Assembly: GCA_902362725.1 (NCBI GenBank)
Contig: CABIXM010000004.1
Coordinates: 34,581-98,580 of the forward strand
Direction: 5' to 3'
From: Clostridiaceae bacterium
GTDB lineage: Bacteria; Bacillota; Clostridia; Lachnospirales; Lachnospiraceae
Length of the DNA: 64,000 bases
Shown here one piece after another: positions 43,731-53,765 of this stretch. Position 1 is the stretch's first letter; every line of letters starts with the position of its first letter. The notes under the pieces were generated by a model that saw only the letters and a program-made list of their open reading frames with translations, did no database searches and was not told the DNA's origin. Position numbers and translations under genes: made by a program.

Positions 43731-44831
43731 ATGGCAGGTTCATGCTTTGGAAAGCATTTTTCTGTCTCCACCTGGGGAGAATCCCATGGAAAAGGACTCG
43801 GGGTCGTCATCGACGGCTGCCCGGCGGGACTTCCTTTATGTGAAGCAGACATTCAGCGATATCTGGACCGGAGAAAGCCGGGCCAGTCTCAGTATACCAC
43901 CAGCAGAAAGGAAGGGGATCAGGCGGAGATCCTGTCCGGCGTCTTCGAGGGGAAGACTACCGGAACCCCCATTTCCATTCTGGTGGCCAATACGTCTCAG
44001 CGCTCGCAGGATTACAGCGAGATCGCTTCTTACTATCGTCCGGGACATGCGGATTATACCTTTGATATGAAATATGGCTTCCGGGATTACCGGGGCGGCG
44101 GCCGCTCCTCCGGACGGGAAACCATCGGCCGCGTGGCGGCAGGCGCGGTGGCGGTAAAAATACTGGAAGAAATTGGAATTCAAATTTGCGCCTATACCCA
44201 TTCCATCGGCCCGGTGGAGATTACACCGGAGCGCTTTGACGCGGCGGAGATTCCAAACAATGCCTTTTATATGCCGGACGCCAAGGCTGCTGCGGAGGCT
44301 GCGGTCTATACCAGGCAGTGCATGGAAGAGCAGGATTCCGTGGGCGGCGTCATCGAGTGTGTGGTGACCGGTATGCCTGCAGGCGTGGGCGAGCCCTGCT
44401 TTGACAAGCTGGACGCGAACCTGGCGAAGGCGGTTCTGTCCATCGGAGCCGTGAAGGGCTTTGAGATGGGCGACGGCTTTCAGGCGGCCCGGGCGCGGGG
44501 GACTGAGAACAATGACGCCTTTGTGAACCATGGAAATGGCGTGGAGAAGGAGACCAACCATGCAGGCGGCGTCCTTGGCGGTATCAGCGACGGAAGCCCC
44601 ATCATTTTCCGGGCGGCAGTGAAGCCGACGCCTTCGGTGGCGGCGACCCAGCATACCGTCAATAAGAAGGGTGAAAATATCGAGATCAGCATCCACGGCC
44701 GTCACGATCCGGTGATTGTGCCCCGGGCCGTGGTGGTAGTAGAGGCCATGACAGCCCTGACCCTGGTGGACGCGCTTTTTGAAGGCATGAGCGCAAGGAT
44801 GGATCAGGTACGAAAGGTTTGGGGACGATAA
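43731..44831 (+). CDS. aroC: Chorismate synthase
   Basis: A 366-residue enzyme with the family signatures [19 protein letters not shown] near the N-terminus, [18 protein letters not shown] in the middle and [11 protein letters not shown] toward the C-terminus. It uses reduced FMN to convert EPSP to chorismate, the last common step of aromatic amino acid synthesis. AGAGGAGAA precedes the ATG. The gene is behind a long structured leader. No other aro gene is adjacent. Confidence 0.96.
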   Translation: MAGSCFGKHFSVSTWGESHGKGLGVVIDGCPAGLPLCEADIQRYLDRRKPGQSQYTTSRKEGDQAEILSGVFEGKTTGTPISILVANTSQRSQDYSEIASYYRPGHADYTFDMKYGFRDYRGGGRSSGRETIGRVAAGAVAVKILEEIGIQICAYTHSIGPVEITPERFDAAEIPNNAFYMPDAKAAAEAAVYTRQCMEEQDSVGGVIECVVTGMPAGVGEPCFDKLDANLAKAVLSIGAVKGFEMGDGFQAARARGTENNDAFVNHGNGVEKETNHAGGVLGGISDGSPIIFRAAVKPTPSVAATQHTVNKKGENIEISIHGRHDPVIVPRAVVVVEAMTALTLVDALFEGMSARMDQVRKVWGR

Positions 44832-44832
44832 G

Positions 44833-44904
44833 ATGAGACAAAATTTTCATGAATCTGTGAACGGAATCAGGAAGAAACTGGATAATTACGGAGGTTTGAA
44901 ATAA
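44833..44904 (+). CDS. Possible 23-residue peptide between aroC and tgt
   Basis: An ATG one base after the aroC stop opens a 23-codon frame (MRQNFHESVNGIRKKLDNYGGLK) that ends three bases before the tgt start. It contains the tgt ribosome binding site GGAGG. It may simply couple translation of aroC to tgt, or be chance. I do not recognise the peptide. Confidence 0.25.
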   Translation: MRQNFHESVNGIRKKLDNYGGLK

Positions 44905-44906
44905 GT

Positions 44907-46040
44907 ATGTATAAAATATTGAAGAAAGACGGCCGCGCCAAGCGTGCCGAATTTACAACCGTACACGGTACGGTGCAGACGCCGGTGTTCATGAACGTGG
45001 GAACCGTGGCGGCCATTAAGGGCGCGGTAGCCACCTCCGATCTGGAGCAGATCGGAACCCAGATTGAGCTTTCCAACACCTATCACTTGCACGTGCGTCC
45101 CGGCGACCAGGTGGTGAAGAAGCTGGGCGGCCTGCACAAGTTTATGTCCTGGGACAAGCCGATTCTGACAGATTCCGGCGGATTCCAGGTATTTTCCCTG
45201 TCCTCCTTACGCAAAATAAAGGAAGAGGGCGTATATTTTAACTCCCATATTGACGGACGGAAGATTTTTATGGGACCGGAGGAGAGTATGCAGATTCAGT
45301 CTAATCTGGCCTCCACTATTGCCATGGCCTTCGACGAGTGCGCGCCGGCCCTGGCAGAGCGGGATTATGTGGAGAAATCCGTAGCCCGCACGACCCGCTG
45401 GCTTGCCCGCTGTAAGGCGGAAATGCAGCGGCTGAACAGCCTTCCGGACACCATCAACCAGAACCAGCTGCTGTTTGGAATCAACCAGGGAGCGATTTAT
45501 GAGGATATCCGGATCGAGCACGCCAAGGAGATTTCCCAGATGGATCTGGACGGCTACGCCATCGGCGGCCTGGCCGTGGGAGAGACTCATGAGGATATGT
45601 ACCGGATCATCGAAGCGGTGACGCCGTATCTTCCCGAGGACAAGCCCACGTACCTGATGGGCGTGGGAACGCCGGCTAATATCCTGGAGGCGGTAGACAG
45701 GGGCGTGGACTTCTTCGACTGCGTATACCCAAGTCGGAATGGACGCCACGGCCATCTGTACACGAATCTGGGAAAAATCAATCTGTTCAACGCCAAGTAC
45801 GAGCTGGACGACCGGCCCATCGAGGAGGGCTGCCAGTGTCCGGCCTGCCGCCGCTACAGCAGGGCCTATATCCGCCATCTCCTGAAGGCGAAGGAGATGC
45901 TGGGCATGCGTCTGTGCGTCCTTCATAATCTGTATTTCTACAATACCATGATGACCGAGATTCGTGATGCCATCGACAGGGGCGAGTATCAGGCGTACAA
46001 GAAGCGGAAGCTGGATGGCATGATGAACGGGCAGGTATAA
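44907..46040 (+). CDS. tgt: Queuine tRNA-ribosyltransferase (tRNA-guanine transglycosylase)
   Basis: A 377-residue enzyme. Key features are VGTVAAIKG, LTDSGGFQVFSL with its catalytic-site aspartate, FDECAPA, and the C-terminal zinc site CQCPACRRYSRAY...H. It exchanges guanine 34 for preQ1 in tRNAs with GUN anticodons. GGAGG is upstream. It follows aroC and precedes yajC, the usual tgt-yajC neighbourhood of bacteria. Confidence 0.96.
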   Translation: MYKILKKDGRAKRAEFTTVHGTVQTPVFMNVGTVAAIKGAVATSDLEQIGTQIELSNTYHLHVRPGDQVVKKLGGLHKFMSWDKPILTDSGGFQVFSLSSLRKIKEEGVYFNSHIDGRKIFMGPEESMQIQSNLASTIAMAFDECAPALAERDYVEKSVARTTRWLARCKAEMQRLNSLPDTINQNQLLFGINQGAIYEDIRIEHAKEISQMDLDGYAIGGLAVGETHEDMYRIIEAVTPYLPEDKPTYLMGVGTPANILEAVDRGVDFFDCVYPSRNGRHGHLYTNLGKINLFNAKYELDDRPIEEGCQCPACRRYSRAYIRHLLKAKEMLGMRLCVLHNLYFYNTMMTEIRDAIDRGEYQAYKKRKLDGMMNGQV

Positions 46041-46163
46041 AATAAGTATAAAATCAGGTCAGAGTACTTGACCGGAGATCGGGAAGTATGCTAGTATAAT
46101 AGAAGTGCGCAGAGGCAGGGAGAGGATCTGCCCGGACGCAGTGATTGATCAGGAGGAATGAAC

Positions 46164-46466
46164 ATGAATTTACTTGCAACAGGCAATGCAGCAATGGGAT
46201 GGGGAACCATCATTCTTTATGTAGTAGTAATCGGAGCATTTATGTACTTCGCGGCTATCCGTCCGCAGAAGAAAGAGCAGAAGCGTCTGAACGCCATGCT
46301 TGCAACCATGGAAGTAGGCGATGTAGTCGTAACCACCAGCGGATTTTACGGCGTTCTTATCGATATTACAGAGGATGACGTGATCGTAGAGTTCGGCAGC
46401 AACCGCAACTGCAGAATCCCGATGAAAAAAGCAGCTATCGCAGAGGTGGAGAAGAGCAATGAGTAA
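46164..46466 (+). CDS. yajC: Preprotein translocase subunit YajC
   Basis: A 100-residue protein with one N-terminal membrane helix (about 13-33), the RPQKKEQKR motif directly after it, and a small cytoplasmic domain (VGDVVVTTSGFYGVLIDI). It associates with SecDF-YajC. AGGAGG is seven bases from ATG 46164, which I prefer to ATG 46158. The end overlaps gpmI by eight bases. Confidence 0.93.
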   Translation: MNLLATGNAAMGWGTIILYVVVIGAFMYFAAIRPQKKEQKRLNAMLATMEVGDVVVTTSGFYGVLIDITEDDVIVEFGSNRNCRIPMKKAAIAEVEKSNE

Positions 46467-48003
46467 GAAACCGACAGTATTGATGATTCTTGACGGCTAT
46501 GGCCTCAATGAGAATCCGGAGGGCAATGCCATCGCCATGGCGAAGATTCCGGTGATGGACGGCCTGATGAAGGACTACCCCTTTGTAAAGGGCAACGCCA
46601 GCGGACTGGCAGTAGGACTTCCGGACGGACAGATGGGTAACTCTGAGGTTGGCCATATGAACATGGGTGCGGGACGCATCGTATATCAGGAGCTGACCCG
46701 TATCACAAAGGAGATCCAGGATGGAGACTTCTTTGAAAATGAAGCGCTGGTGAAGGCTGTGGAGAACGCGAAAGCGAAGAATTCCGCGCTGCACCTGTTC
46801 GGACTGGTATCCGACGGCGGCGTACACAGCCACAATACCCATATTTACGGACTGCTGGAGCTGGCAAAGCGCCACGGTCTTGAGAAAGTTTACGTACACT
46901 GCTTCCTGGACGGCCGTGACACACCGCCCACATCAGGTAAGGATTTTGTACAGGAACTGACAGACAAGATGCAGGAGATCGGCGTCGGCGAGGTGGCTTC
47001 CGTTATGGGACGTTACTACGCCATGGACCGTGACAACCGCTGGGATCGCGTGGAGAAGGCTTATCTGGCTCTGACCAGGGGCGAGGGCAACGAGGCGGCT
47101 GACGGCGTCAGCGCGATCGCGGCTTCCTACGCAGAGGGTGTGAATGATGAGTTCGTGCTTCCGGCCGTGGTAAAGAAGGATGGCAAGCCGGTGGCTACCA
47201 TTCAGGACGGCGATTCCGTGATCTTCTTCAACTTCCGTCCGGACCGCGCGAGAGAGATTTCCAGAGCATTCTGCTGTGATGAATTCGATGGCTTCCCCCG
47301 TGAGAAGCGTCTGGATCTGACCTACGTATGCTTTACCGAATATGACGCGACGATTCCGAACAAGTTGGTAGCTTTCCACAAGGTGGAGCTTCACAATACC
47401 TTTGGCGAGTATTTGGCAGCTCACGATATGACACAGGTTCGTATCGCCGAGACAGAGAAGTACGCCCATGTGACTTTCTTCTTCAACGGCGGTGTCGAGG
47501 AGCCGAATAAGGGCGAGGATCGTATCCTTGTGAAGTCTCCGAAGGTAGCGACCTATGACCTGCAGCCCGAGATGAGCGCTCCGGCAGTCTGCGACAAGCT
47601 GGTAGAGGCCATCAAGTCTGATAAGTACGACGTGATTATCATCAACTTCGCGAACCCGGATATGGTAGGCCACACCGGCGTAATTCCGGCGGCTGTACAG
47701 GCAATCGAGACCGTAGACGGCTGCGTGGGACGCGCCGTGGAGGCACTGAAAGAGGTCGACGGTCAGATGTTTATCTGCGCAGACCACGGCAATGCCGAGA
47801 TGATGATTGACTATAAGACAGGCGAACCCTGGACAGCGCATACGACCAATCCGGTTCCGTTCATTCTGGTAAATGCAGATCCGGTTTATAAATTAAGAGA
47901 GAATGGCTGCCTGGCAGATATCATTCCGACACTCATCGAGCTGATGGGAATGGAGCAGCCTGCTGAGATGACCGGCAAGTCTCTGCTGGTTAAGGAGGTT
48001 TAA
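46459..48003 (+). CDS. gpmI: 2,3-bisphosphoglycerate-independent phosphoglycerate mutase
   Basis: A 514-residue two-metal enzyme of the alkaline phosphatase superfamily. The phospho-accepting serine is S62 in GNSEVGHMNMGAGR, with LILDGYGLNEN-like metal site residues near the N-terminus (MILDGYG). Later sites are DGRDTPP, RPDRAREISR and CADHGNAEMM. It interconverts 3- and 2-phosphoglycerate in glycolysis, Mn-dependent, and in spore formers it is pH-sensitive during sporulation. It overlaps yajC and is followed by secG two bases later. Confidence 0.96.
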   Translation: MSKKPTVLMILDGYGLNENPEGNAIAMAKIPVMDGLMKDYPFVKGNASGLAVGLPDGQMGNSEVGHMNMGAGRIVYQELTRITKEIQDGDFFENEALVKAVENAKAKNSALHLFGLVSDGGVHSHNTHIYGLLELAKRHGLEKVYVHCFLDGRDTPPTSGKDFVQELTDKMQEIGVGEVASVMGRYYAMDRDNRWDRVEKAYLALTRGEGNEAADGVSAIAASYAEGVNDEFVLPAVVKKDGKPVATIQDGDSVIFFNFRPDRAREISRAFCCDEFDGFPREKRLDLTYVCFTEYDATIPNKLVAFHKVELHNTFGEYLAAHDMTQVRIAETEKYAHVTFFFNGGVEEPNKGEDRILVKSPKVATYDLQPEMSAPAVCDKLVEAIKSDKYDVIIINFANPDMVGHTGVIPAAVQAIETVDGCVGRAVEALKEVDGQMFICADHGNAEMMIDYKTGEPWTAHTTNPVPFILVNADPVYKLRENGCLADIIPTLIELMGMEQPAEMTGKSLLVKEV

Positions 48004-48005
48004 GC

Positions 48006-48242
48006 ATGGGAGTTATCCGAGCAATTTTAATGGTTCTGTTTGTACTGGTATGCATCGCACTGACTGTAGTGGTACTGATGCAGGAAGGCAAGTCCAACGG
48101 CCTGGGAGCCATCGCAGGCGGCAATTCTTTCTGGGAGCAGAATAAGAGCCGTTCCGCAGAGGGCAAGATTGTACTTGCAACCAAGATTCTGGCGATTGCC
48201 TTTATCGTGCTGGCACTGGTACTGAATTTGAATATTTTTTAA
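48006..48242 (+). CDS. secG: Preprotein translocase subunit SecG
   Basis: A 78-residue protein with two membrane helices (about 5-25 and 56-76) and the family's VVLMQEGKSNGLGAIAGG loop. It stimulates the SecYEG channel. TAAGGAGG ends just before the ATG. The order yajC-gpmI-secG places a glycolytic gene between two translocase genes; secG next to gpmI and rnr/smpB downstream is a frequent Firmicutes order. Confidence 0.93.
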   Translation: MGVIRAILMVLFVLVCIALTVVVLMQEGKSNGLGAIAGGNSFWEQNKSRSAEGKIVLATKILAIAFIVLALVLNLNIF

Positions 48243-48278
48243 TGTAATAGCCTGTCTATGACAGATTTTACGACAGAT

Positions 48279-48320
48279 AAAGCACTCCCGGGATGAAAAC
48301 CGAGGGTGCTTTGTGTTTTC
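48279..48320 (+). terminator. Possible terminator between secG and rnr
   Basis: AAAGCACTC and CGG pair with CCG and GGGTGCTTT; the T-rich tail TGTGTTTTC is interrupted, so read-through into rnr is likely. Confidence 0.5.
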
Positions 48321-48340
48321 AGGCAGAAGCCGGAGGAACT

Positions 48341-50455
48341 ATGGCAGACAAGACATTTGAAGAGCGAAAGAAAATTATATATGATTTTATCAATGATCCG
48401 CGCTATGTGCCCATGAAGCAGAAGGAGCTGGCGATTATTCTGCAGGTGGAGAAGAAAGACCGGGAGGAGCTGAACCGGGTTCTGGATGAACTTCTCTCCG
48501 AAGGGAAAATCTCGCTGTCCAAACGGGGACGCTACGGAAAAGCAGAGATTAAGAAGGTCGTCGGCGTGTATACAAGTCATGCCAAAGGCTTTGGCTTCGT
48601 GTCCGTAGAAGGCGAAGAGCAGGATATCTTCATCGGGGAAAATGACGCCGGGGATGCATTTCTGGGCGATATGGTCGAAGTGGTCATCAAGGGCCATGCA
48701 GGCAAGCGGCCCGAGGGCGTGATTACGAAGATTCTGTCCCATGGCCTGACCGAAGTTATCGGAACCTTCGAGCGCAGCAAGAATTTCGGCTTCGTAGTAC
48801 CGGATAATCAGCGCATCAATCACGACATTTTTATTCCTTTGGAGAAAATCGGGCCTGCGGTCAGCGGACAGAAGGTGGTTGCGGAGATTATCGATTATGG
48901 CAGGGGACGGAAAAATCCCGAGGGCAGGATTACCCGGATTCTGGGCGAAGCGGACGATCCGGCCACGGAGGTGCTGGCGATTATGCTGTCGTACGGTATT
49001 CCTACGGAATTTCCGGAGAGGGTGCTGAACCAGGCGGAGCGGGTAGCGAAGCCGGTGTCCGAGGCCGATCGGGCCGGACGGCTGGATCTGCGGGACGAGG
49101 TCTGCGTGACTATCGACGGCGAGGACGCGAAGGATCTGGATGACGCGGTTTCTCTGCGAAGAGATGGTGAAAATTATGTGCTGGGCGTGCATATCGCAGA
49201 CGTGACCAATTATGTGCAGGAGAACAGCGCCCTCGATCATGAGGCCCTGGATCGGGGAACCAGCGTCTATCTGGCGGACCGGGTAGTTCCCATGCTGCCG
49301 CGTACTCTTTCCAACGGTATCTGCTCTCTGAATGCAGGGGAAGACCGGCTGGCCCTGAGTTGCATTATGACCATTGACAGCAAGGGAAAGATTATCAGTC
49401 ATACCATCGCGGAGACTGTGATCTGCGTGAACCGCAGGCTCAGCTATACGGGCGTGCAGAAGGTGTTGGACGACGATCCGGAGGAAACGGCCCTCTATCC
49501 GGAGCTGGTTCCCATGCTGAAAGAGATGGCGGAGGTGTCGGCTCTTCTCCGGAAGCGGAGAAGGAAGCGGGGATCCATTGATTTTGACTTCCCGGAGACC
49601 AAAGTGATTCTGGATGAGAAGGGGTATCCCATTGACATCAGGCCTTACGAGCGGAATGCAGCCACGAGACTCATTGAGGACTTTATGTTGGCTGCCAATG
49701 AGACCGTGGCCGAGGACTATTACTGGCAGGCCCAGCCTTTTGTGTACCGGATTCATGAAAAGCCGGACAGCGAGAAAATGAGCCGCCTGGGCACCTTTAT
49801 CCGAAACTTTGGCTACAGCCTCCATACAGCGGGAGATGAGATTCACCCGGGCGAGGTGCAGAAGCTGCTGGATAAGATTGCGGGAACGCCGGAGGAGGCC
49901 ATGATCAGCCGACTGACTCTGCGATCCATGAAGCAGGCCAAGTATGCCACTGACTGTACCGGGCATTTCGGACTGGCTGCTACCCATTACTGCCATTTTA
50001 CCTCCCCTATCCGGCGGTATCCGGATCTGCAGATTCACCGGATTATCAAGGAAAACCTGCGGGGACGGCTGAACGGAGAGCGAGTGGTGCATTATGAGGC
50101 CATTCTGCCGGAGGTGGCCAAACGTTCCAGCGAGCTGGAGCGGCGGGCCGAGGAGGCGGAGCGGGAGACCGTGAAGCTGAAGAAGGTGGAATATATGGAA
50201 CAGCATATCGGCGAACAGTTCGATGGCGTCATTTCCGGTGTAACGGCCTACGGTCTGTACGTGGAACTGAACAACACGGTGGAGGGTCTGGTACATGTGA
50301 ATTCCCTGACCGACGATTTCTATGAATACGATGAGGCCGGAAGCGAGCTTCGGGGTACACGGACCGGAAAGGTCTGGCGCATCGGCGAGCGGGTACGCAT
50401 CCGGGTGAAAGGGACGGAGCGGCTGTGCAGAACGATTGATTATGAACTGATGTAA
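48341..50455 (+). CDS. rnr: Ribonuclease R
   Basis: A 704-residue 3'-5' exoribonuclease. It has an N-terminal winged helix, two cold-shock domains (about 70-220), the RNB catalytic domain with [14 protein letters not shown], and a C-terminal S1 domain ([25 protein letters not shown]). It degrades structured RNA, including messages released by trans-translation, which fits smpB downstream. GGAGGA supports the start at 48341. The usual lysine-rich tail is short here. Confidence 0.95.
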   Translation: MADKTFEERKKIIYDFINDPRYVPMKQKELAIILQVEKKDREELNRVLDELLSEGKISLSKRGRYGKAEIKKVVGVYTSHAKGFGFVSVEGEEQDIFIGENDAGDAFLGDMVEVVIKGHAGKRPEGVITKILSHGLTEVIGTFERSKNFGFVVPDNQRINHDIFIPLEKIGPAVSGQKVVAEIIDYGRGRKNPEGRITRILGEADDPATEVLAIMLSYGIPTEFPERVLNQAERVAKPVSEADRAGRLDLRDEVCVTIDGEDAKDLDDAVSLRRDGENYVLGVHIADVTNYVQENSALDHEALDRGTSVYLADRVVPMLPRTLSNGICSLNAGEDRLALSCIMTIDSKGKIISHTIAETVICVNRRLSYTGVQKVLDDDPEETALYPELVPMLKEMAEVSALLRKRRRKRGSIDFDFPETKVILDEKGYPIDIRPYERNAATRLIEDFMLAANETVAEDYYWQAQPFVYRIHEKPDSEKMSRLGTFIRNFGYSLHTAGDEIHPGEVQKLLDKIAGTPEEAMISRLTLRSMKQAKYATDCTGHFGLAATHYCHFTSPIRRYPDLQIHRIIKENLRGRLNGERVVHYEAILPEVAKRSSELERRAEEAERETVKLKKVEYMEQHIGEQFDGVISGVTAYGLYVELNNTVEGLVHVNSLTDDFYEYDEAGSELRGTRTGKVWRIGERVRIRVKGTERLCRTIDYELM

Positions 50456-50594
50456 CGAACCGCTTCCTTACGCACGGCAGTCGCAAGTGCTTCAGGCTGC
50501 CTGGATGGGTTTAAATACGGAAGAACAGGCGTATAACCGGTCTGATGTGACAGACAGAACGGGAGGTACGAAACAGATAAATGAGGAGAACGAT

Positions 50595-51062
50595 ATGGGG
50601 AAGGATAATTACAAGTTAGTGGCCAATAACAAGAAGGCATATCACGATTATTTCATCGACGAGACCTACGAGACCGGCATCGCCCTGGCCGGAACCGAGG
50701 TGAAGTCTGTCCGCATGGGAAAATGCAGCGTCAAGGAGGCCTTCGTTAAAGTAGAAAAGGAAGAGGTCTGGGTCTACGGCATGCACATCAGCCCCTATGA
50801 GAAGGGCAATATCTTCAACAAAGATCCCTTACGCCCCCGAAAGCTTCTGATGCACAAATACGAGATCCGGAAGATCGCGTCCAAGATGGCCGAAAAAGGC
50901 TACACCATGGTACCCTTAAAGGTCTATTTAAAAGGCAGCCTGGTCAAAGTCGAGGTGGGTCTGGCCCGTGGTAAAAAACTCTACGACAAACGACAGGACA
51001 TCGCTAAAAAGGATCAGCGTCGCGAGGCGGAGAAGGAATTTAAGGTGAAGAACCTTTATTAA
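50595..51062 (+). CDS. smpB: SsrA-binding protein SmpB
   Basis: A 155-residue protein with the oligonucleotide-binding barrel ([23 protein letters not shown]) and the C-terminal [18 protein letters not shown] tail that enters the empty mRNA channel. It binds tmRNA, whose gene is at 58276 in this window, and rescues stalled ribosomes. GAGGAGAACG precedes ATG 50595. There is no terminator before the next two genes, which may be cotranscribed. Confidence 0.96.
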   Translation: MGKDNYKLVANNKKAYHDYFIDETYETGIALAGTEVKSVRMGKCSVKEAFVKVEKEEVWVYGMHISPYEKGNIFNKDPLRPRKLLMHKYEIRKIASKMAEKGYTMVPLKVYLKGSLVKVEVGLARGKKLYDKRQDIAKKDQRREAEKEFKVKNLY

Positions 51063-51087
51063 AAATCACTGGATTGGAGGTTTTCTG

Positions 51088-51429
51088 ATGCTGAAGATGT
51101 TGATTCGGATGGATGAAAAGAAGATTACGGAAGAGAAAACCTATAAGCTGGAGTCGGTTTACCGGACACTGGATAATTTATTTGCCAAATACGGATTGGT
51201 TCGTATGGAAGATGCCTCAGGCGCAAGAGTTTACCGGGATAGTGGGAATGAGAATGATTTTGCGTATTTTGGGATTATCACCAATGGATTAAAACGTCAA
51301 ACCTGGTTCATGGACAATGCGCTGGAATGGGTGTTTTATGAGAGTGACGACTTTCTGGATGATCCAAATGATTTTGATGAAGAAGACTTTTTGAAACACT
51401 ACAGAGAAAAAATGGCTATGAGAGCGTAA
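51088..51429 (+). CDS. Small acidic protein paired with a VapD-like protein (possible antitoxin)
   Basis: A 113-residue soluble protein I do not recognise. The first 30 residues are charged and helical (MDEKKITEEKTYKLESVYRTLDNLFAKYG). The middle looks like strands, with DRSG-like turns and FGIITNGLKRQTWF. The C-terminus is strongly acidic (SDDFLDDPNDFDEEDF). TTGGAGG is seven bases before the ATG. It is AT-rich in codon use, unlike smpB and recQ. It sits five bases upstream of a VapD-family gene, so by position it is the candidate antitoxin or partner. That role is inferred. Confidence 0.6.
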   Translation: MLKMLIRMDEKKITEEKTYKLESVYRTLDNLFAKYGLVRMEDASGARVYRDSGNENDFAYFGIITNGLKRQTWFMDNALEWVFYESDDFLDDPNDFDEEDFLKHYREKMAMRA

Positions 51430-51433
51430 GATA

Positions 51434-51784
51434 TTGGAAAGAAAATATTTTAAGGCTCTGAATTTTGATTTGGATACACATCAATTGAAGGAACATTATC
51501 CGGGAACAGATTATCATCATGCGTATGAAGATTTGCGAAAATTTTTCGGACAGCAGGGATTCTCGCACAGACAGGGATCGGGGTATTTGTCAAATCATAA
51601 AATGGATAGTTCAGAAATTTATGATTTGATGGATCTGATAAATGAAAAAATGCCTTGGATGAAAAAATGTGTACATATCATTGATGTTACGAATGTTGGA
51701 AATCAGTATGGGCTGGTGGAATTACTGAAGAAAGGCGATAGTTTGGAAATCGAAGATTCCGGATTTCCCATAGTAGAACACTGA
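51434..51784 (+). CDS. VapD-family protein (Cas2-like endoribonuclease fold)
   Basis: A 116-residue protein resembling VapD. It has the N-terminal strand with its aspartate (KALNFDLDTHQLKEHYPG), helix YHHAYEDLRKFFGQQGF, strand GSGYLSNHKMD, helix IYDLMDLINEKMPWMKKCV and final strand IHIIDVTNVG. Known VapD proteins are Cas2-fold ribonucleases acting as toxins, with VapX as partner. The start is TTG at 51434 with only a weak upstream ribosome binding site, so its translation probably depends on the preceding gene. AT-rich codons suggest acquisition. The toxin role is not proven. Confidence 0.65.
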   Translation: MERKYFKALNFDLDTHQLKEHYPGTDYHHAYEDLRKFFGQQGFSHRQGSGYLSNHKMDSSEIYDLMDLINEKMPWMKKCVHIIDVTNVGNQYGLVELLKKGDSLEIEDSGFPIVEH

Positions 51785-51787
51785 CAG

Positions 51788-51821
51788 AAAAAATGGCGGG
51801 GGTTACTCCTCTGCCATTTTG
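51788..51821 (+). terminator. Terminator after the VapD-type locus
   Basis: AAAATGGC pairs with GCCATTTT (51790-51797 and 51813-51820); the loop is G/C-rich and partly paired. Confidence 0.5.
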
Positions 51822-51861
51822 AGCGCAAATAGCAGAACAATATGACGGAAAGGGAGAAAAC

Positions 51862-53709
51862 ATGAAACCAACCGAAGTCTTAAAAACCTATTTCGGCTAC
51901 GACACCTTTAGGCGGGGGCAGGAGGAGATTATTGAGGCGATCTTGAGGGGCCGGGATGCGCTGGCGATTATGCCGACGGGAGCGGGAAAGTCGGTGTGTT
52001 ATCAAGTGCCGGCGCTGATGCTGCCGGGGATTACGCTGGTGGTGTCGCCGCTGATTTCGCTGATGCAGGATCAGGTGAAGGCCCTGAATGACGCCGGGAT
52101 TCATGCGGCGTTTATCAATTCGGCTCTGACAGAAGGGCAGATTCGAAAGGCCCTTTCGCTGGCGTCCCAGGGTGTATATAAGATTATCTACGTGGCACCG
52201 GAGCGGTTGGAAAGCTGGGAATTTCAGGACTTTGCGGCTCATACAGAGATTTCCATGGTGACCGTGGACGAGGCTCACTGTATCTCCCAGTGGGGACAGG
52301 ATTTCCGGCCAAGCTACACGAAAATCGTAGACTTCATTCGGAGGCTTAAACGGCGGCCCATCGTCAGTGCTTTTACGGCGACAGCCACCGAGACGGTGAA
52401 GACGGATATCCTGCGATCGTTGCAACTGGCAAATCCGAAGGTTGTCGTGACCGGCTTTGACCGGGAAAACCTCTATTACAGTGTGGAGCATATCCGGAAA
52501 AAGGACGATTTTATCTTGGATTACATAGAAAAGCATCCGGCGGACAGCGGCATCATTTACTGCGCGACCCGGAAAAATGTGGACAAGCTCTACGAAGAAT
52601 TATTCAAGCGGAGCGTGGCGGTGACGCGCTATCACGCGGGTCTCGGAGGCGTCGAACGGAAGAAAAATCAGGAGGATTTTATCTACGACCGCTCTCCGGT
52701 CATCATTGCCACCAACGCCTTTGGTATGGGCATCGACAAGTCAAACGTTCGTTATGTGATTCACTACAACATGCCTCAGAGCATGGAAAATTATTATCAG
52801 GAGGCAGGGCGCGCCGGAAGAGACGGCGAACCGGCCCGGTGTATTCTTTTATTTTCCCCTCAGGACATGATGATCAATCGATTTTTGCTGGAGCAGAAAG
52901 ACTTCTCTGAATTGACTGGAGAGGAAGCCAGACTGATTCGCCAGCGGGATACGAGACGGCTTCAGACCATGGAGCAGTATTGTCGAAGCACGGAATGTCT
53001 GCGAAATTATATTTTACAGTATTTTGGAGAGGAGATGGAAGGCCCCTGTGAAAACTGCGGCAACTGCCACCGGGAATACACGGAAGTGGACATGACGGAG
53101 GAAGCGAAGCAGGTGGTGCGTTGCGTGACGGAGACCCGCGGACGCTATGGAATTCAGAGTGTCATCGGCACCCTGATGGGAGCCAACCGTGCGAGACTGC
53201 GGGAGCTGGGAACTGTGGATTATGAGTCCTACGGAAGTCTGAAGGAGAAAAACGAGGCCGATCTGCGCGCTCTGATTAGTCAGATGGTAAGCGAGGGGTA
53301 TCTACATCAGACCGAGGAGCAGTACAGCGTTCTGAAGCTGGGTGATACCACGCCGCTGATGGAGGAGGACACCCGTGTCATTTTACGGACCTGGAAGGCG
53401 AAGGAGCCGGAGAAAAAGAAGAAGGCGGCCAGAAGTAAGAACACGGATGGCCAGACCAGCACCGGAAGCGAGCTGTTTGAGGTTTTGCGGAAGCTTCGTA
53501 TGGAAATCGCCCGGGAAAACAGTGTGCCGCCCTATATCGTATTCAGCGATAAGACTCTGATCGACATGTGCGTGAAGCTACCTGCTACGGAGGAGGAATT
53601 TCTGGAGGTCTCCGGCGTGGGAGAAAATAAGCTGAAAAAGTACGGGAAGCAATTTCTGGAGGCGATTACGGAATTTCAACAGGAGAAAGAAGAAAAAGGC
53701 GAGAAATAG
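51862..53709 (+). CDS. recQ: ATP-dependent DNA helicase RecQ
   Basis: A 615-residue helicase. Motif 0 is YFGYDTFRRGQEE, Walker A is MPTGAGKSVCYQ, and the DEAH box sits in TVDEAHCISQWGQDFRP. Motif VI is QEAGRAGRDGEPA. The RecQ-C zinc site uses the cysteines in CENCGNCHREY. A C-terminal HRDC domain occupies about 530-605. It unwinds DNA 3'-5' in recombination and repair. GGGAGAAAAC precedes the ATG. The layout matches standard RecQ1-type proteins. Confidence 0.95.
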   Translation: MKPTEVLKTYFGYDTFRRGQEEIIEAILRGRDALAIMPTGAGKSVCYQVPALMLPGITLVVSPLISLMQDQVKALNDAGIHAAFINSALTEGQIRKALSLASQGVYKIIYVAPERLESWEFQDFAAHTEISMVTVDEAHCISQWGQDFRPSYTKIVDFIRRLKRRPIVSAFTATATETVKTDILRSLQLANPKVVVTGFDRENLYYSVEHIRKKDDFILDYIEKHPADSGIIYCATRKNVDKLYEELFKRSVAVTRYHAGLGGVERKKNQEDFIYDRSPVIIATNAFGMGIDKSNVRYVIHYNMPQSMENYYQEAGRAGRDGEPARCILLFSPQDMMINRFLLEQKDFSELTGEEARLIRQRDTRRLQTMEQYCRSTECLRNYILQYFGEEMEGPCENCGNCHREYTEVDMTEEAKQVVRCVTETRGRYGIQSVIGTLMGANRARLRELGTVDYESYGSLKEKNEADLRALISQMVSEGYLHQTEEQYSVLKLGDTTPLMEEDTRVILRTWKAKEPEKKKKAARSKNTDGQTSTGSELFEVLRKLRMEIARENSVPPYIVFSDKTLIDMCVKLPATEEEFLEVSGVGENKLKKYGKQFLEAITEFQQEKEEKGEK

Positions 53710-53765
53710 AGAGAAAAGTCATAATCGGAATTTGCAGGTCTGTCAAAGCCGGTAAAGAATGAAAA

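Noticed and set aside
43501..44070. 189-codon frame running through the aroC leader into aroC
   Set aside because: It starts in the hairpin-rich leader and overlaps the true aroC frame, which has the right signatures and ribosome binding site.
48239..50296. 685-codon open frame on the minus strand opposite rnr
   Set aside because: Antisense shadow of the RNase R frame, caused by strong codon bias; no domain is recognisable.
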